From Anisakis pegreffii (Eukaryota > Nematoda > Chromadorea > Rhabditida > Anisakidae): a DNA stretch of 64,000 bases. The DNA is taken from positions 1 through 64,000 of the forward strand of contig JAPYMA010001591.1 in NCBI GenBank assembly GCA_035041965.1, given 5' to 3'. The notes below the pieces were generated by a model. The model was not told the DNA's origin, did no database searches, and worked only from the letters and a program-made list of their open reading frames with translations. Position numbers and translations under genes: made by a program. Shown one piece after another: positions 55,201-64,000 of the stretch. The stretch's first letter is position 1. Every line of letters starts with the position of its first letter.

Positions 55201-56956
55201 TAAAACCGGTGCGCTTTCTGGTGCAGCTGGAGTTTCAGCGAGAAGTTCTATTCAAGCATCATCATCATCAATTAATAAACGAACCAATTTGAAAGGAACG
55301 AATAAGCATGAAAAATCGAGAAGGTTTGTGATGGCGAAGACGAAGAAGAATCCTGACTATCAACATAGACAAAAATTACTTGACACTAAACCGGGCCTTA
55401 GCCAGTGGACCGGAGCGAATAATCCGGCCAATAATACAAACTTGAGAACGACGACTGTTGTGAGTCGATTTTAGATTTCGTTTTTTGCCCGTTTGCTCTC
55501 TCTGTTTTGCTTTTTCAGTTTTTTTTTCTTAATACTCACACGTTGATCGTCTCACCACAGAACTAGTAATCGTCAATCATTATTTGTGCGGATATCGAAT
55601 TTGGAAGTTGTTCACTGAACCGATGATATCGATTGGACGGAGCATCAAATATCAATTAATTTGATGATGTTGAAGGCTACCGCTTGTGGATTATCTCCCA
55701 GCTCATCTTCTCTTCAACAGACCCCAGTGGATGCATGGAATACGATGGGTACCGTCGAAAAGGACATCCGCTCATCGAGTTTCATTAATGCCCCAGCAAT
55801 CACGTCGAATCGTTTGGATAATTTCGATCAAAATGAATTGAATATGAGAAATGATGCGAATGCAAAGAAGACGTTGAGCAGAAAAGAGAGGCGTGCACAA
55901 CGTCGTGCTGCCTTTCTCGCAGCAAAAGCGGTCGAAATAGCTGAAGCATCGACACGAGCAGCAGTGGAACCGATCGAATTAGATGATGACATCAATATCA
56001 GTGACACGTCCAAGGATCATGGACCTTCATGGCAGCAACATCTGACGGGTGATGGCGATGCTAACGGTGGGTGTAGCGATCGAACGTTTGATCCGGACAT
56101 GGTTCAACGTAACGGATATTTGTCATCATCAATTCCTAGCAAAACAATGTCAGAGTCGAATATTTCATCGATGGTGTCGAACGCATTCAGCAGCTCAGCA
56201 GTCGAAAAGACGGCAACATGGGAGGATCTCGGCTCGAATATTTCGGCTCTATTCAACAGTATCAATAAAAAACAGCAACAAACAAATGATTCGAAGCGAG
56301 TTGCATCCTGTTCATCCATCAACAAATCTGATGACGCACGTCAGAGAAAGGTTTCATCTTGTATGTCCACTGCATCCACCGTCCACTCATCAAAGGCCCT
56401 CAATAATAACAATGCTGATAGTACAAATAGCAATGATAATATTAAGAGTGATCCTCATTCATCGTCACAGTCAACCTCAACTGCTACGGTCGTCACTCAG
56501 TACAGTGCACAACCAACAAAGTATTCTCAACCGATCATCACATCGAATTGTATGTCGTCGTCGTCACAAATGGCCGATTTCATCTTCACAAACGCCACTC
56601 AACCACTGTATACATCTACGATTGGTGTCGAGAACAGTCTCGCGACTGTCTGTGCGCCAACAACATCGCTTATGCAGCAACCTCAACAGCAAGTTTTATA
56701 TGATGGCAGCACTACAACCGTACCACAATTTGATTCTACCACTGTGCACGCAATCTACGGAGGTGTTGGCAGGGTTACACAAGATCCCTATTACGCTGCT
56801 TGTAGCCTTCAGCAGCCGCCATCTTCTCTTACTCCTCTCGGATTCCAGGTGATGCCTGCAGTCAATTTGGAGCAACCTCCTCCTCCTTCCATACAGCCGA
56901 ATAACGTATATGGTGGCACTTATTATTCATCATATCCACCTTATCAGCAGTACTGA
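40247..56956 (+). CDS. Very large protein with eight U1/matrin-like zinc fingers, coiled coil and RS domain
   Basis: Exons: 40247-40339, 40522-40590, 41415-41523, 41817-41956, 42093-42462, 42747-42869, 43011-43105, 43313-43444, 43648-43764, 43886-44009, 44205-44368, 45296-45557, 45745-45839, 46025-46142, 46346-46419, 46765-46980, 47302-47499, 47656-47769, 47984-48240, 48492-48604, 48813-48946, 49275-49611, 49914-49978, 50669-50797, 51001-51229, 51419-51650, 51991-52620, 53220-53613, 53912-54209, 54550-54978, 55167-55459, 55676-56956. Phases agree throughout, giving about 2,477 aa. The start ATG lies 16 bases after a CCAG acceptor, fitting trans-splicing. Fingers of the CxxC...HxxxxxH kind, the RS tract and polyQ/S tail point to a nuclear RNA-related role; I recognise no specific orthologue. 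Uncertain: exons at 49.6-50.0 kb, a possible cassette at 44964-45122, and whether 55676-56956 belongs to the same transcript. Confidence 0.78.
40847..40917 (-). repeat. tRNA-derived fragment (SINE-like or pseudo-tRNA) in an intron
   Basis: On the minus strand TGGCTGAGTGG is a perfect RNA polymerase III A box, and GGTTCGATTCT, about 45 bases later, matches the B box at 10 of 11 positions. The acceptor stem pairs at only 3 of 7 positions and the T stem is broken, so it is not a functional tRNA. It lies in the second intron of the large zinc-finger gene. Confidence 0.6.
44964..45122 (+). other. Possible cassette exon of the large zinc-finger gene
   Basis: A 159-base block between ATATTTAG and a GTTAAC donor, open in phase 0 at both ends, would add 53 aa (MNSYQRAQTKTEIRQMIKC...) between the exons ending 44368 and starting 45296 without changing frame. 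Composition is protein-like. It may be a constitutive or skipped exon. Confidence 0.4.
47105..47285. repeat. TTATT-rich low-complexity tract in an intron
   Basis: Repeated TTATTATT, ATTGTTATT and ATCATTATT words fill the intron before the exon at 47302. Minus-strand Asn-rich frames here are artefacts of the repeat. Confidence 0.8.
47302..48946 (+). other. Lys/Glu-rich coiled-coil region of the large protein
   Basis: Exons 47302-48946 (about residues 770-1039) are dominated by K, E, R and L, e.g. KRIAIEKRRKLEKW, LARLELKRICEKRERDK and EEIERLRQEKAGIMEAL. Long charged helix with heptad-like Leu; likely a dimerisation or spacer coil. The intron at 48605 uses a non-obvious acceptor (GTCAG at 48812), chosen because it alone keeps the frame. 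Confidence 0.75.
50168..50361. mobile_element. 194-bp inverted-repeat element in an intron
   Basis: CACTGTATTACC (50168-50179) and its exact complement GGTAATACAGTG (50350-50361) bound a noncoding interior. It sits in the 690-base intron between exons 49914-49978 and 50669-50797. A miniature transposon is likely; no target duplication is clear. Confidence 0.6.
50669..50797 (+). other. Zinc finger 8 of the large protein
   Basis: Single exon holding CSAC...HLMTPEH followed by RLAYL and a GTGAGT donor, the same exon/finger arrangement as fingers 2, 4 and 7, but placed after the coiled coil. Confidence 0.8.
51991..53613 (+). other. RS-rich and His/Ser-rich region of the large protein
   Basis: The exon 51991-52620 starts with RRRARRR and an RSRSRSRSRS run, followed by a His/Ser tract and a non-repetitive segment (KLLDSLHQVQSESGTWEDAAAAFL). 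The exon 53220-53613 has further Ser/Arg/His sequence. RS repeats are typical of pre-mRNA splicing factors, are phosphorylated by SR kinases and send proteins to nuclear speckles. The same DNA is open in another plus frame at 51957-52187, which is a shadow. Confidence 0.75.
55676..56956 (+). other. C-terminal low-complexity region of the large protein
   Basis: A single 1,281-base exon rich in Ser, Thr, Gln and Asn, with one basic patch (SRKERRAQRRAAFLAAKAVE) near its start and a Pro/Tyr/Gly end (GGTYYSSYPPYQQY). The tail resembles intrinsically disordered, condensate-forming regions. It follows a TTGAAG acceptor. An upstream CACAG acceptor (55560) would instead end the protein at a TAG two codons later, so two C-termini are possible. 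Confidence 0.7.
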
Positions 56957-59900
56957 TTTGAATTGTCAATGAACAATCGGTGCCGAACTTTGCTATGAAT
57001 CGTGCGTTTGCTGTCGATGCTTTTTTCATCTCGTTGCACTGAATTAAACAGTTGAATTTGAGTTGAGTTCATTTCGCGAGTCCTTGTGGCGCTTATTGTA
57101 GGCGTGTTTATTCATTCATTCATCAACTGAATTATTTATTTGTTATTTCGGGTGTTCGATTTTGTTATATTTCATTTTCAATCGGCTCTGAGAGAGAGGA
57201 GGGAGTGAAAATTTAGTCAAATATTCTCTCATATTAATTAATCAAACCAATCACTTTTTTAATGGTTGATTTGCGGAGTCTTCGAGATCGATATGTATGA
57301 TTTTCAAGATGACTCTTTAAAGTGTCAGTTAAAATTCATCCGTATTCATCTGGAAAACTCTGCATTCGTTAAGACATTACTGTTGTGTTTTGTGACTATT
57401 CATTATTTCTGTTTCATCGATTTCTTTATGACTAACTTATTTGTTTCCATTAATTTAATCATATTTGTTTACGGTATTATTCTAATTAATCATGCTGATA
57501 TGTGTTTGTAAGTCTTGATCGCTTTCATTACCATTCCTGTGTCAACAATGTGCATGTCTCAAGATCGGTTTATACACACATGGCATGTGCCAGTAATGTG
57601 TTGCTACCCGTTACAAAGTATTTCTCTATTTGTTAAACTGTTCAATTTTCTCTCTTCACTGTTAAATAGTTGTTGTAGATACCACATAAAGCGTTATTCT
57701 GTAATTTTATCTGTATTGAAATTTGCTCGTATTTTTTCCTATTTTATCATCGTGCTTGGTAAATTCAGAGAAGATTGTTTCTGTGAGGATATTCGTCATG
57801 ATTGTAGAACAACTGCCTCGTACATGACCGTCTTTCGGAGAGTTGTCCCCTGAACAATTGTCACTCTAACAACTGCTCCCGGGCAATTACCTCTGATGAT
57901 TGCCAAGAAGCATGTGAGCAGATGCCGTTCAGATTGTTCAGAGTACTTTTATGCGCACGCGTGAAAGTGAATACTCAATATATTTGGGAGAAGTAGAGTT
58001 GCTAAATGGATGGAAAGATATCGAGGAAAGAATACATGTTTTCACGGAGATGTGGAAAATAATTACCGTAAGATGTCGTCGCATGTCAATGAAGTTTGCT
58101 AACGAAGCTCTCGAAAATATGAGTGTATAGAGATTGTGTGTATGAAATTGCATCAAACGTTGTTTCTGGGCGCGGAATTATCTTATCATGGATTTCGAAT
58201 GGTGATCATGAATGCAAAGGCAGAATCATACGATCAAACAGAGCAACACACTTCGATGAATCACCCTCGATTCGTGGCACCAACGCAATTCCTTGATCAT
58301 GTTCCAGCCAAGAAAGTTGCATTTGCACAGTCGGCACTTCAGTCATTATCATCTCATCTCCGGTCCTGACCCGTCATCGTCCGATAACGACTATCGCATT
58401 CAGTCTTCACATTCAAGACGGAACTCCAATCAAACACATGAACTTTTCGCCCGCTTTATTCGTCACTAGAAATCGTAGCAGAAGTTTTGAAAACACTGCT
58501 GGAATCAACACGGCTAGATCTAGTGTGAGGCTGGCGCTAGAATGGGACTGACTGTTCTCAGATCACTCGTTTAACTTCGCAGACTTTCGTTGAATACTTA
58601 CCATTGTTTCTATTTGTCAACTAACAATTTGAATTCATCGGAGGAAATGAACGAGCAATTTGTTTCGAAACCGAAATATAAATTGTAAGTGTGATTTGAT
58701 GAAACTTTAATTGAAATGAATTTCTATCGTAATTTTCAAACCGCATTGAAAGAAATTCCATTTCCATAATGTATAGTGATGTTTTTGTGATGTATTATCG
58801 ACAACTTCGATTGTTTGGTCGATGAATTTCGATTGATTCACAGTCCTTTTGAAGTTATCTTTATTGTTGCTGTTGTTGTCGTTGAACACGAATCTTCATC
58901 TTCATTATATTTGTTATTTTTTTTGCACAGATCATTCTATCAAACCGAGTCAACTTGTCTTGTTTTGTGTTATTTGTAAAAATTACCATTCTTTTAATTG
59001 TTTGAATGGTTGTTGTAGCTTTTGGAAGGAATGAAAGCGATAAATAAATTTAATTGTCAGTATTTAAACAATTAAGCCATTTGTCAAGGATGAAATTCCT
59101 TAACAAACAATGCTTATTATCACAATGTATCATCATCAGAACATACCACAGATTTGTTGATGATGTCGATCAGTTTTGTGATTGAATCGAATTAATATTT
59201 GTTTCGATAACAAGTGGTAATAGGCCATTGTTATTGTTGTTTGGTGTATAATGATAGCGTATCGTTAGCTTATCACTGACTTTCAACAAAACTGAATTCA
59301 ATTCGGAAAGAGAATTATCACGAAGCAACGCTCGTCGAATAGCAGTTTGATGACTTTGTCGAAGTCTACAGTAATATCGTAAGTTTTGTACGCGTGTTTG
59401 TTTTCAGCTATTCTTCTAATGCTTTCTCCATTTTTTTAGTCAACGTTATCACAAAAAAAAATATTTCAAAATTGGTTTTATTTCTTCGGCTTTATATTCA
59501 TTTCTAATCTTTATTACTATATTCTTTCAACGTTTCTAAAGTTATTGTGTCATCAACTTTCAATTTATTTGCTTGATTGGCATAAAATTTATGTTGCATC
59601 CTATATGAAGAAGGTATTTAGGTATATGAAGAATTTTCGCATCTATAATGTTTTATTCATTCCCACAAAAAAGACATTTCTGAACTTTTTTTCCAACAAA
59701 ATGTCTTCAATAGTGAAATCCCCCCAGTTTTTGTGCCAATATATTTGCCTATTTCTACGGGAAGTTTCTACTCATCATTTTCAAAAGAGCAGTGAAATTG
59801 CATCGCATTTAATTAAGAAGCTATTAGTTGGGAATATGTGTGTGTGTTTTGATCATGCTAATAAGCAAACGTGATGAAGTTATTTTATTGATGTACTGTG

Positions 59901-60718
59901 CTTATCACTCGATGTTTTGCTCGGCTGTCTCATCGATAGTGCACTCATCGTCTCGTTCAAAAAGTATTTTTCGATTCGATGGTATCATTAACGTATCTTT
60001 CATTATATCTTTCGCGTGCACACACGTTTATTTTCACAATTTATTCCGATTTTCATTCTATTTCAAGCGCTTAAAAATCATAGCTGATTTAACATGCCAG
60101 CAACAGAATTGTTTCATTTTTGATTGCATATCATCAGTAAAGCTCAGACCCTGACTTCAGCTAGCGAGTGTTATTGTGAATGTGGCCGCAATAAGCAAAA
60201 CAAAACTTGATCTCAATTCATTATGTCATCATATTTTAAATTTACACCCTTCCATTCACCGCACAACTGCCAGATGCAGCAAACACTATTTCAACTGATT
60301 CCGTGCATTATTTTGTGTTGTGTTTTTGTGTAATTGAGTCAAGAACTCATGGCTTGACTAAAACTTTGGACTCTTTAAAATCAATATTTTAGTCGGCCAC
60401 ATCCGACAGTTTCAACATCATTCTATAATTTATCGCATTCTTAGCTGCAAATAATTAATGCACCTCTAAAGTTCAGTGATACAATTCTCAGTCAAATAGT
60501 CGATGATGTTGAATAGGATTAGGAATGTTCATTGAAATTTCCTAGTTTCTGCGATTCGGATAATATCGTTGCGTCGTTGTTGTGTTCAATTCGAATTCTT
60601 TTTTTTTCGGCATTCGCTTTTTCTTAAATTTTATCTGAACTTGATTCATCTCGAATGCTGCATATCGTTGAAATTTTACGAGTTATTCAATAGCTTCAAA
60701 TGTTGATGATGACTGCAG
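56957..60718. other. Intergenic region with one coding-like patch
   Basis: Mostly AT-rich DNA with hydrophobic chance frames. A GC-richer patch at 58142-58520 is open in three plus frames and is listed separately. No canonical AATAAA was found close behind the large gene's stop. Confidence 0.5.
58142..58369 (+). CDS. Possible small protein of 75 aa
   Basis: An ATG 13 bases after a GTGTATAG acceptor-like site opens 75 codons (MKLHQTLFLGAELSYHG...NHPRFVAPTQFLDHVPAKK...). Composition is protein-like and the local GC content is above the surroundings. No family is recognised. Two other plus frames stay open through about 58520, so the true reading may involve a splice or be absent. Confidence 0.28.
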   Translation: MKLHQTLFLGAELSYHGFRMVIMNAKAESYDQTEQHTSMNHPRFVAPTQFLDHVPAKKVAFAQSALQSLSSHLRS

Positions 60719-62446
60719 ATGATGGAAGTTGATGATGCATCATCTGATCAGCATGTTGATAGCAGGGTTAAAGGTCACTCAACTGCAGCCAATCGTATGA
60801 ACTTGTACAAAAAGAAGGGTGCCAATTGGAGAGAGGAATTACGTAAAGTAATCATTCGTTTCAATGTTTTTTCTATTCACATGGTTTTACTAACTTTTAC
60901 ACAGTTCAAAAACTTTCACTGAAACATTTCAGAAATTTTTGAAATCATTTTAATTGGGTGAGTGATTTGGTGAAGATATCGGAATTGAGTTTGTAACAAC
61001 AAAAGTTTGTGAGATGAACGAGAAGTGATTATTTTAATGGCGCTTTGCGAACTCAATCCAGATTTCGAAACTTTTTCTGTAATCGATTGTTAATGGTATT
61101 ACTGAGAGTATGTCATCAACAGAAAAAGAAGAGCAAAATTTTAGAAATGTGCGCAGCATTTACGAGAAAGACGTGAAGAAGCGGTGAGTAGAGCGCGGGG
61201 TTTGGACGAGGAAACTGAACGAGCCGAGATCAATAAGATAATCAGAGATGAAATTGAAGCGATGAGACGTTCGTTGCAGTTCGAAGAGGATGATTTAGTG
61301 GCCGCAATTGAGGACTTTGAATTAATTCGAGAGGAATTATTACAACAAGGTGAGTGACTGTACGAATAGTTCGTAGATGAATGACTACATGCTGGTTTGA
61401 ATGAATCACTAAGAAATTTGTTCGATTAAAGGTTCATTTATATCAATTTGTTTTAATTATATTGTACTCTGTTGTATCAATCGCATTCCACTTCAGCGTT
61501 GATGCGCTGTTACGAGTAAATAAGAAAATATCTGCTAGAATTTTAGAATAAATAAATATAAATGAATATCTTACAAAAAAAACTCTGAATAGAGTTCTGT
61601 TCCCAAGATTTGTTGAAATTCTTTCAATTTATGAATAATTTATCAAAAATTGGTTACATATTTGCAGAATTAGAAGATTTTGAAGCGTTGGAACAAGAAA
61701 GATTAGAAGCCGATGTAGCATCATACTTTTCAGAAGAAGTCACGTGTCCATCCTGTCGAGTAGGTTTCATTTTCTTGGTTTTTTCCACTATTGGTGTAAA
61801 AATTGATAATATTCAGGAAGGTGCACGCCTAACTGAAATGTTCATTATGTAGTAGTTGTTGTGATTTAACGTTAGTTCAATAAATAGTTCATCTATTCTT
61901 TTAACTTGCTCAAATTTTCAAGTTCTAACTAATTTTGCGGAAAGGAGGATGCCAGCGTGAAAAAAACATGATTTTTATTGTGCTCGATGACGTAAATATT
62001 TGTCCCTGGTAGGTTCTTATAGAGTTGTAATTATTGATCAAACAAATGTTACGATTCTCATTTCATTATGGTTCTTAATGATAAGTTATTGGACGCTAAT
62101 GAATGTGTTTTAAGTTGAAATTGGAATAAGTTTTCGCCGTAAAGTAAAATCGCTGGATTGTTGCCGTAAAATGGTTATAAACTTATTATTGATGGACAAT
62201 TCGGTTTAATTGCAGATGTATCCGTTGCTATATTTTGACCCGTATACAATAATCTGTGAGCAGTGTGAATTCTATTTCCATTTACCCGTTGAAATGCCAT
62301 GTGCTGCCGAGTTGTCTGCCTATTTCATGCAGATCTTCAGTGCGCACTTGAATCGAAAGTGTGACGTGGTGCCATCGGTGATCATTCAGGGCAATCATAT
62401 GTTCTTTATGTGTGCTAACTGTGGCTTCTCGTATACAGCATTCTAA
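60719..62446 (+). CDS. RPA-interacting protein (RPAIN/RIP-alpha homologue)
   Basis: Adaptor that binds replication protein A and carries it into the nucleus for replication and repair (family knowledge from vertebrates). Exons 60719-60847, 61145-61349, 61668-61759 and 62216-62446 give 218 aa, almost the same as human RPAIN (219). The N-terminus has the NLYKKKGANWREELRKKC block matching the family's YK...W.E.FR.RC motif, then an acidic helical middle, then a C-terminal zinc-binding domain with CPSC, CEQC and CANC pairs. The ATG directly follows a TGCAG acceptor, consistent with trans-splicing without a leader. The AATAAA at 62871 is 425 bases past the stop. Confidence 0.9.
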
Positions 62447-63855
62447 TGCGGTTGTTATTATTGTTATCAATACGTTGTAAATTGTTACAAGCATTATTGT
62501 TATGATTATTGATATTGTCGTATATGGTTAATAGATACTCTATCTTGTTCGTTTTCGTTGAATTTGTTGTGCAATTCAGTTTGCATCATTCGGGTTCATT
62601 GAATTCTTTTCTCGACATGTTTCTTTCTCCGCATATATTGATAACTTTCTATTTTGTATTTTTGATTGATGATAAGTAGATAGAGCAATGTTTCTCATAG
62701 GAAGTGAGTTACCTTCGGTGGGTAATTTGAGGGTGTTAGAGGGGGAACTTGGGTGGGGGGGTATCAAAGAATTTGTCGATAAATTTCAATTTTTTCATCG
62801 CTGACGGATGTTTTTTTTCATTGCTTTTCGTTGTTAATTGATAAAGTTCGCATTCTTCCTGCAAATGATAAATAAAGTTCTAAGAATACTTGTCTCACTC
62901 CAGGAAATTAATTTCTTTCACACCACCGAGAAATTTTCGAACCGGTTTTCGATTTGTCCCAACCTTATGCGTGGAAATAGTAAATTCTTGTAGTAGGGAG
63001 CAATATAGCCTGCCAGGCCGTCGAAGGGGGTAATGGAGCTTTCGAATGTGAGAAACGCTCAGGTAGAGTCAGGTGTTTGCAGTTGTCAGATGGTTTCGTT
63101 GTTGTAGATTTTAATTGATATTACCATTGATTTTGATCATTTATGTTCCTTACTATTTCTTACCATTATATGATTAAAGAAGCTATAAATATAATATAAG
63201 TAGGTTGATAGATTTGATGTTATTCATTCCTTATTGATGTATTGTTTTACTTGATCAATCGGTGAAAAGCACAGTTGTTGTTAAGCGAAGTGGATTTTAG
63301 TTTGCTTATCTGATCGGAGATGCTGTTCTTTATCTGTATACGAGTACCTACCGTCTTTTTCGGTTTTGTTTCATTTCGTCGTTTGTTGTGAATCTTTTAA
63401 GTTTTGACTTTCAATCTGAACACGTTACATTTGTTTGGTGCACATGCGTAAATGTGGGAATGTTCGGTATTTTTCTTCAAAATTTTATAAAACTTCTCAA
63501 CTGAATCTCGTTTTTGTATCATTTTTGGCTGATTTTCATCATTTTTTTGCGTTCGTTATTTGTTTCGTACTGTTACAAGTTCATATATTACAATATCATT
63601 TCACTTGCTTGATATGGTGCTCTTATAAATTCATTTTTAATCGAATGAATTCTGTTGCTTTCAGTTTTTTGTTTGGTTTCTCAAAAGATTTTCGACAAAA
63701 TACGAAGCTAAAAATATTCACCATCTTAACATTTGAATAACTAGAGGTTGTGATAGTTTCGTCGCTAGAAATGGAAGACTGAGAACAGTGACGGGATTAA
63801 AGGTGCACAGCTTTAGTTTTGAAGCCGAATGTGATCTTTTGCAAACGGTTCGGAA
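62447..63855. other. Downstream region without a clear gene
   Basis: Contains the likely RPAIN polyadenylation signal (62871-62876) and a G-rich tract at 62718-62761. The open frame at 63435-63740 is hydrophobic and biased by AT-rich composition; I do not call it a gene. Confidence 0.5.
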
Positions 63856-63942
63856 ATGAAGTGTCCCAACTGTTTAACGCAACAGTTCTGTGCACAATCC
63901 GATAGTGAACAAATTATTATGCACAATTTTTTCCACATATAA
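63856..63942 (+). CDS. Short Cys-rich frame at the right edge, possibly a first exon
   Basis: An ATG opens 28 codons starting MKCPNCLTQQFC before a TAA. CPNC resembles half of a zinc-binding knuckle, and a GTGAAC word at 63904 could be a donor leading to exons beyond the window. Too short to be sure it is translated. Confidence 0.2.
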   Translation: MKCPNCLTQQFCAQSDSEQIIMHNFFHI

Positions 63943-64000
63943 ATGATTCACAATGGACGTAATGTAAATTTCAATGTAAATTTTGTACAAAGTCAGTCGA

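Noticed and set aside
56049..56852. 267-aa plus-strand frame over the last exon of the large gene
   Set aside because: Second frame over a Ser/Gln-rich exon; His/Arg-rich shadow without start context, while the other frame is continuous with upstream exons.

Overview
The window looks like nuclear DNA of a nematode. It is AT-rich, with intron-split genes of ordinary GT-AG structure. Several genes have an AG acceptor-like site 0-18 bases before their ATG, as expected for spliced-leader trans-splicing. The best identified proteins have clear animal counterparts: an ADCY9/ACY-1-type adenylyl cyclase, a PP1-type phosphatase, a secreted PEBP and an RPA-interacting protein. No rRNA, intact tRNA, CRISPR or bacterial-type operon was seen. 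The species cannot be told from the sequence.

Layout. 0-1.7 kb: exons of an unidentified minus-strand gene that runs off the left edge. 2.3-3.6 kb: a TA-flanked inverted-repeat element. 5.0-6.0 kb: a two-exon secreted PEBP gene (minus) with a small inverted-repeat element in its only intron. 7.2-8.3 kb (minus) and 9.1-9.5 kb (plus): weakly supported small genes. 9.7-21.4 kb: gene-poor, AT-rich, with microsatellites and foldback elements. 21.4-32.5 kb: a 23-exon adenylyl cyclase gene (about 1,267 aa). 35.9-38.9 kb: a 7-exon divergent PP1-type phosphatase with an unusual hydrophobic N-terminus. 40.2-57.0 kb: a roughly 32-exon gene for a nuclear-type protein of about 2,480 aa, with eight U1/matrin-like zinc fingers, a charged coiled coil, an RS-rich stretch and a low-complexity C-terminus. 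60.7-62.4 kb: a 4-exon RPAIN homologue.

The genes do not form a pathway. They appear to be independent loci separated by 1-4 kb, or by the 11 kb gene-poor stretch. Splice sites are distinctive: in the three long models about half the donors begin GTT and about a quarter of acceptors end AAG. The most interesting items are the multi-finger RS protein, the PP1 N-terminus/TATA conflict, the splice-site usage, and a varied set of non-autonomous inverted-repeat elements inside introns.
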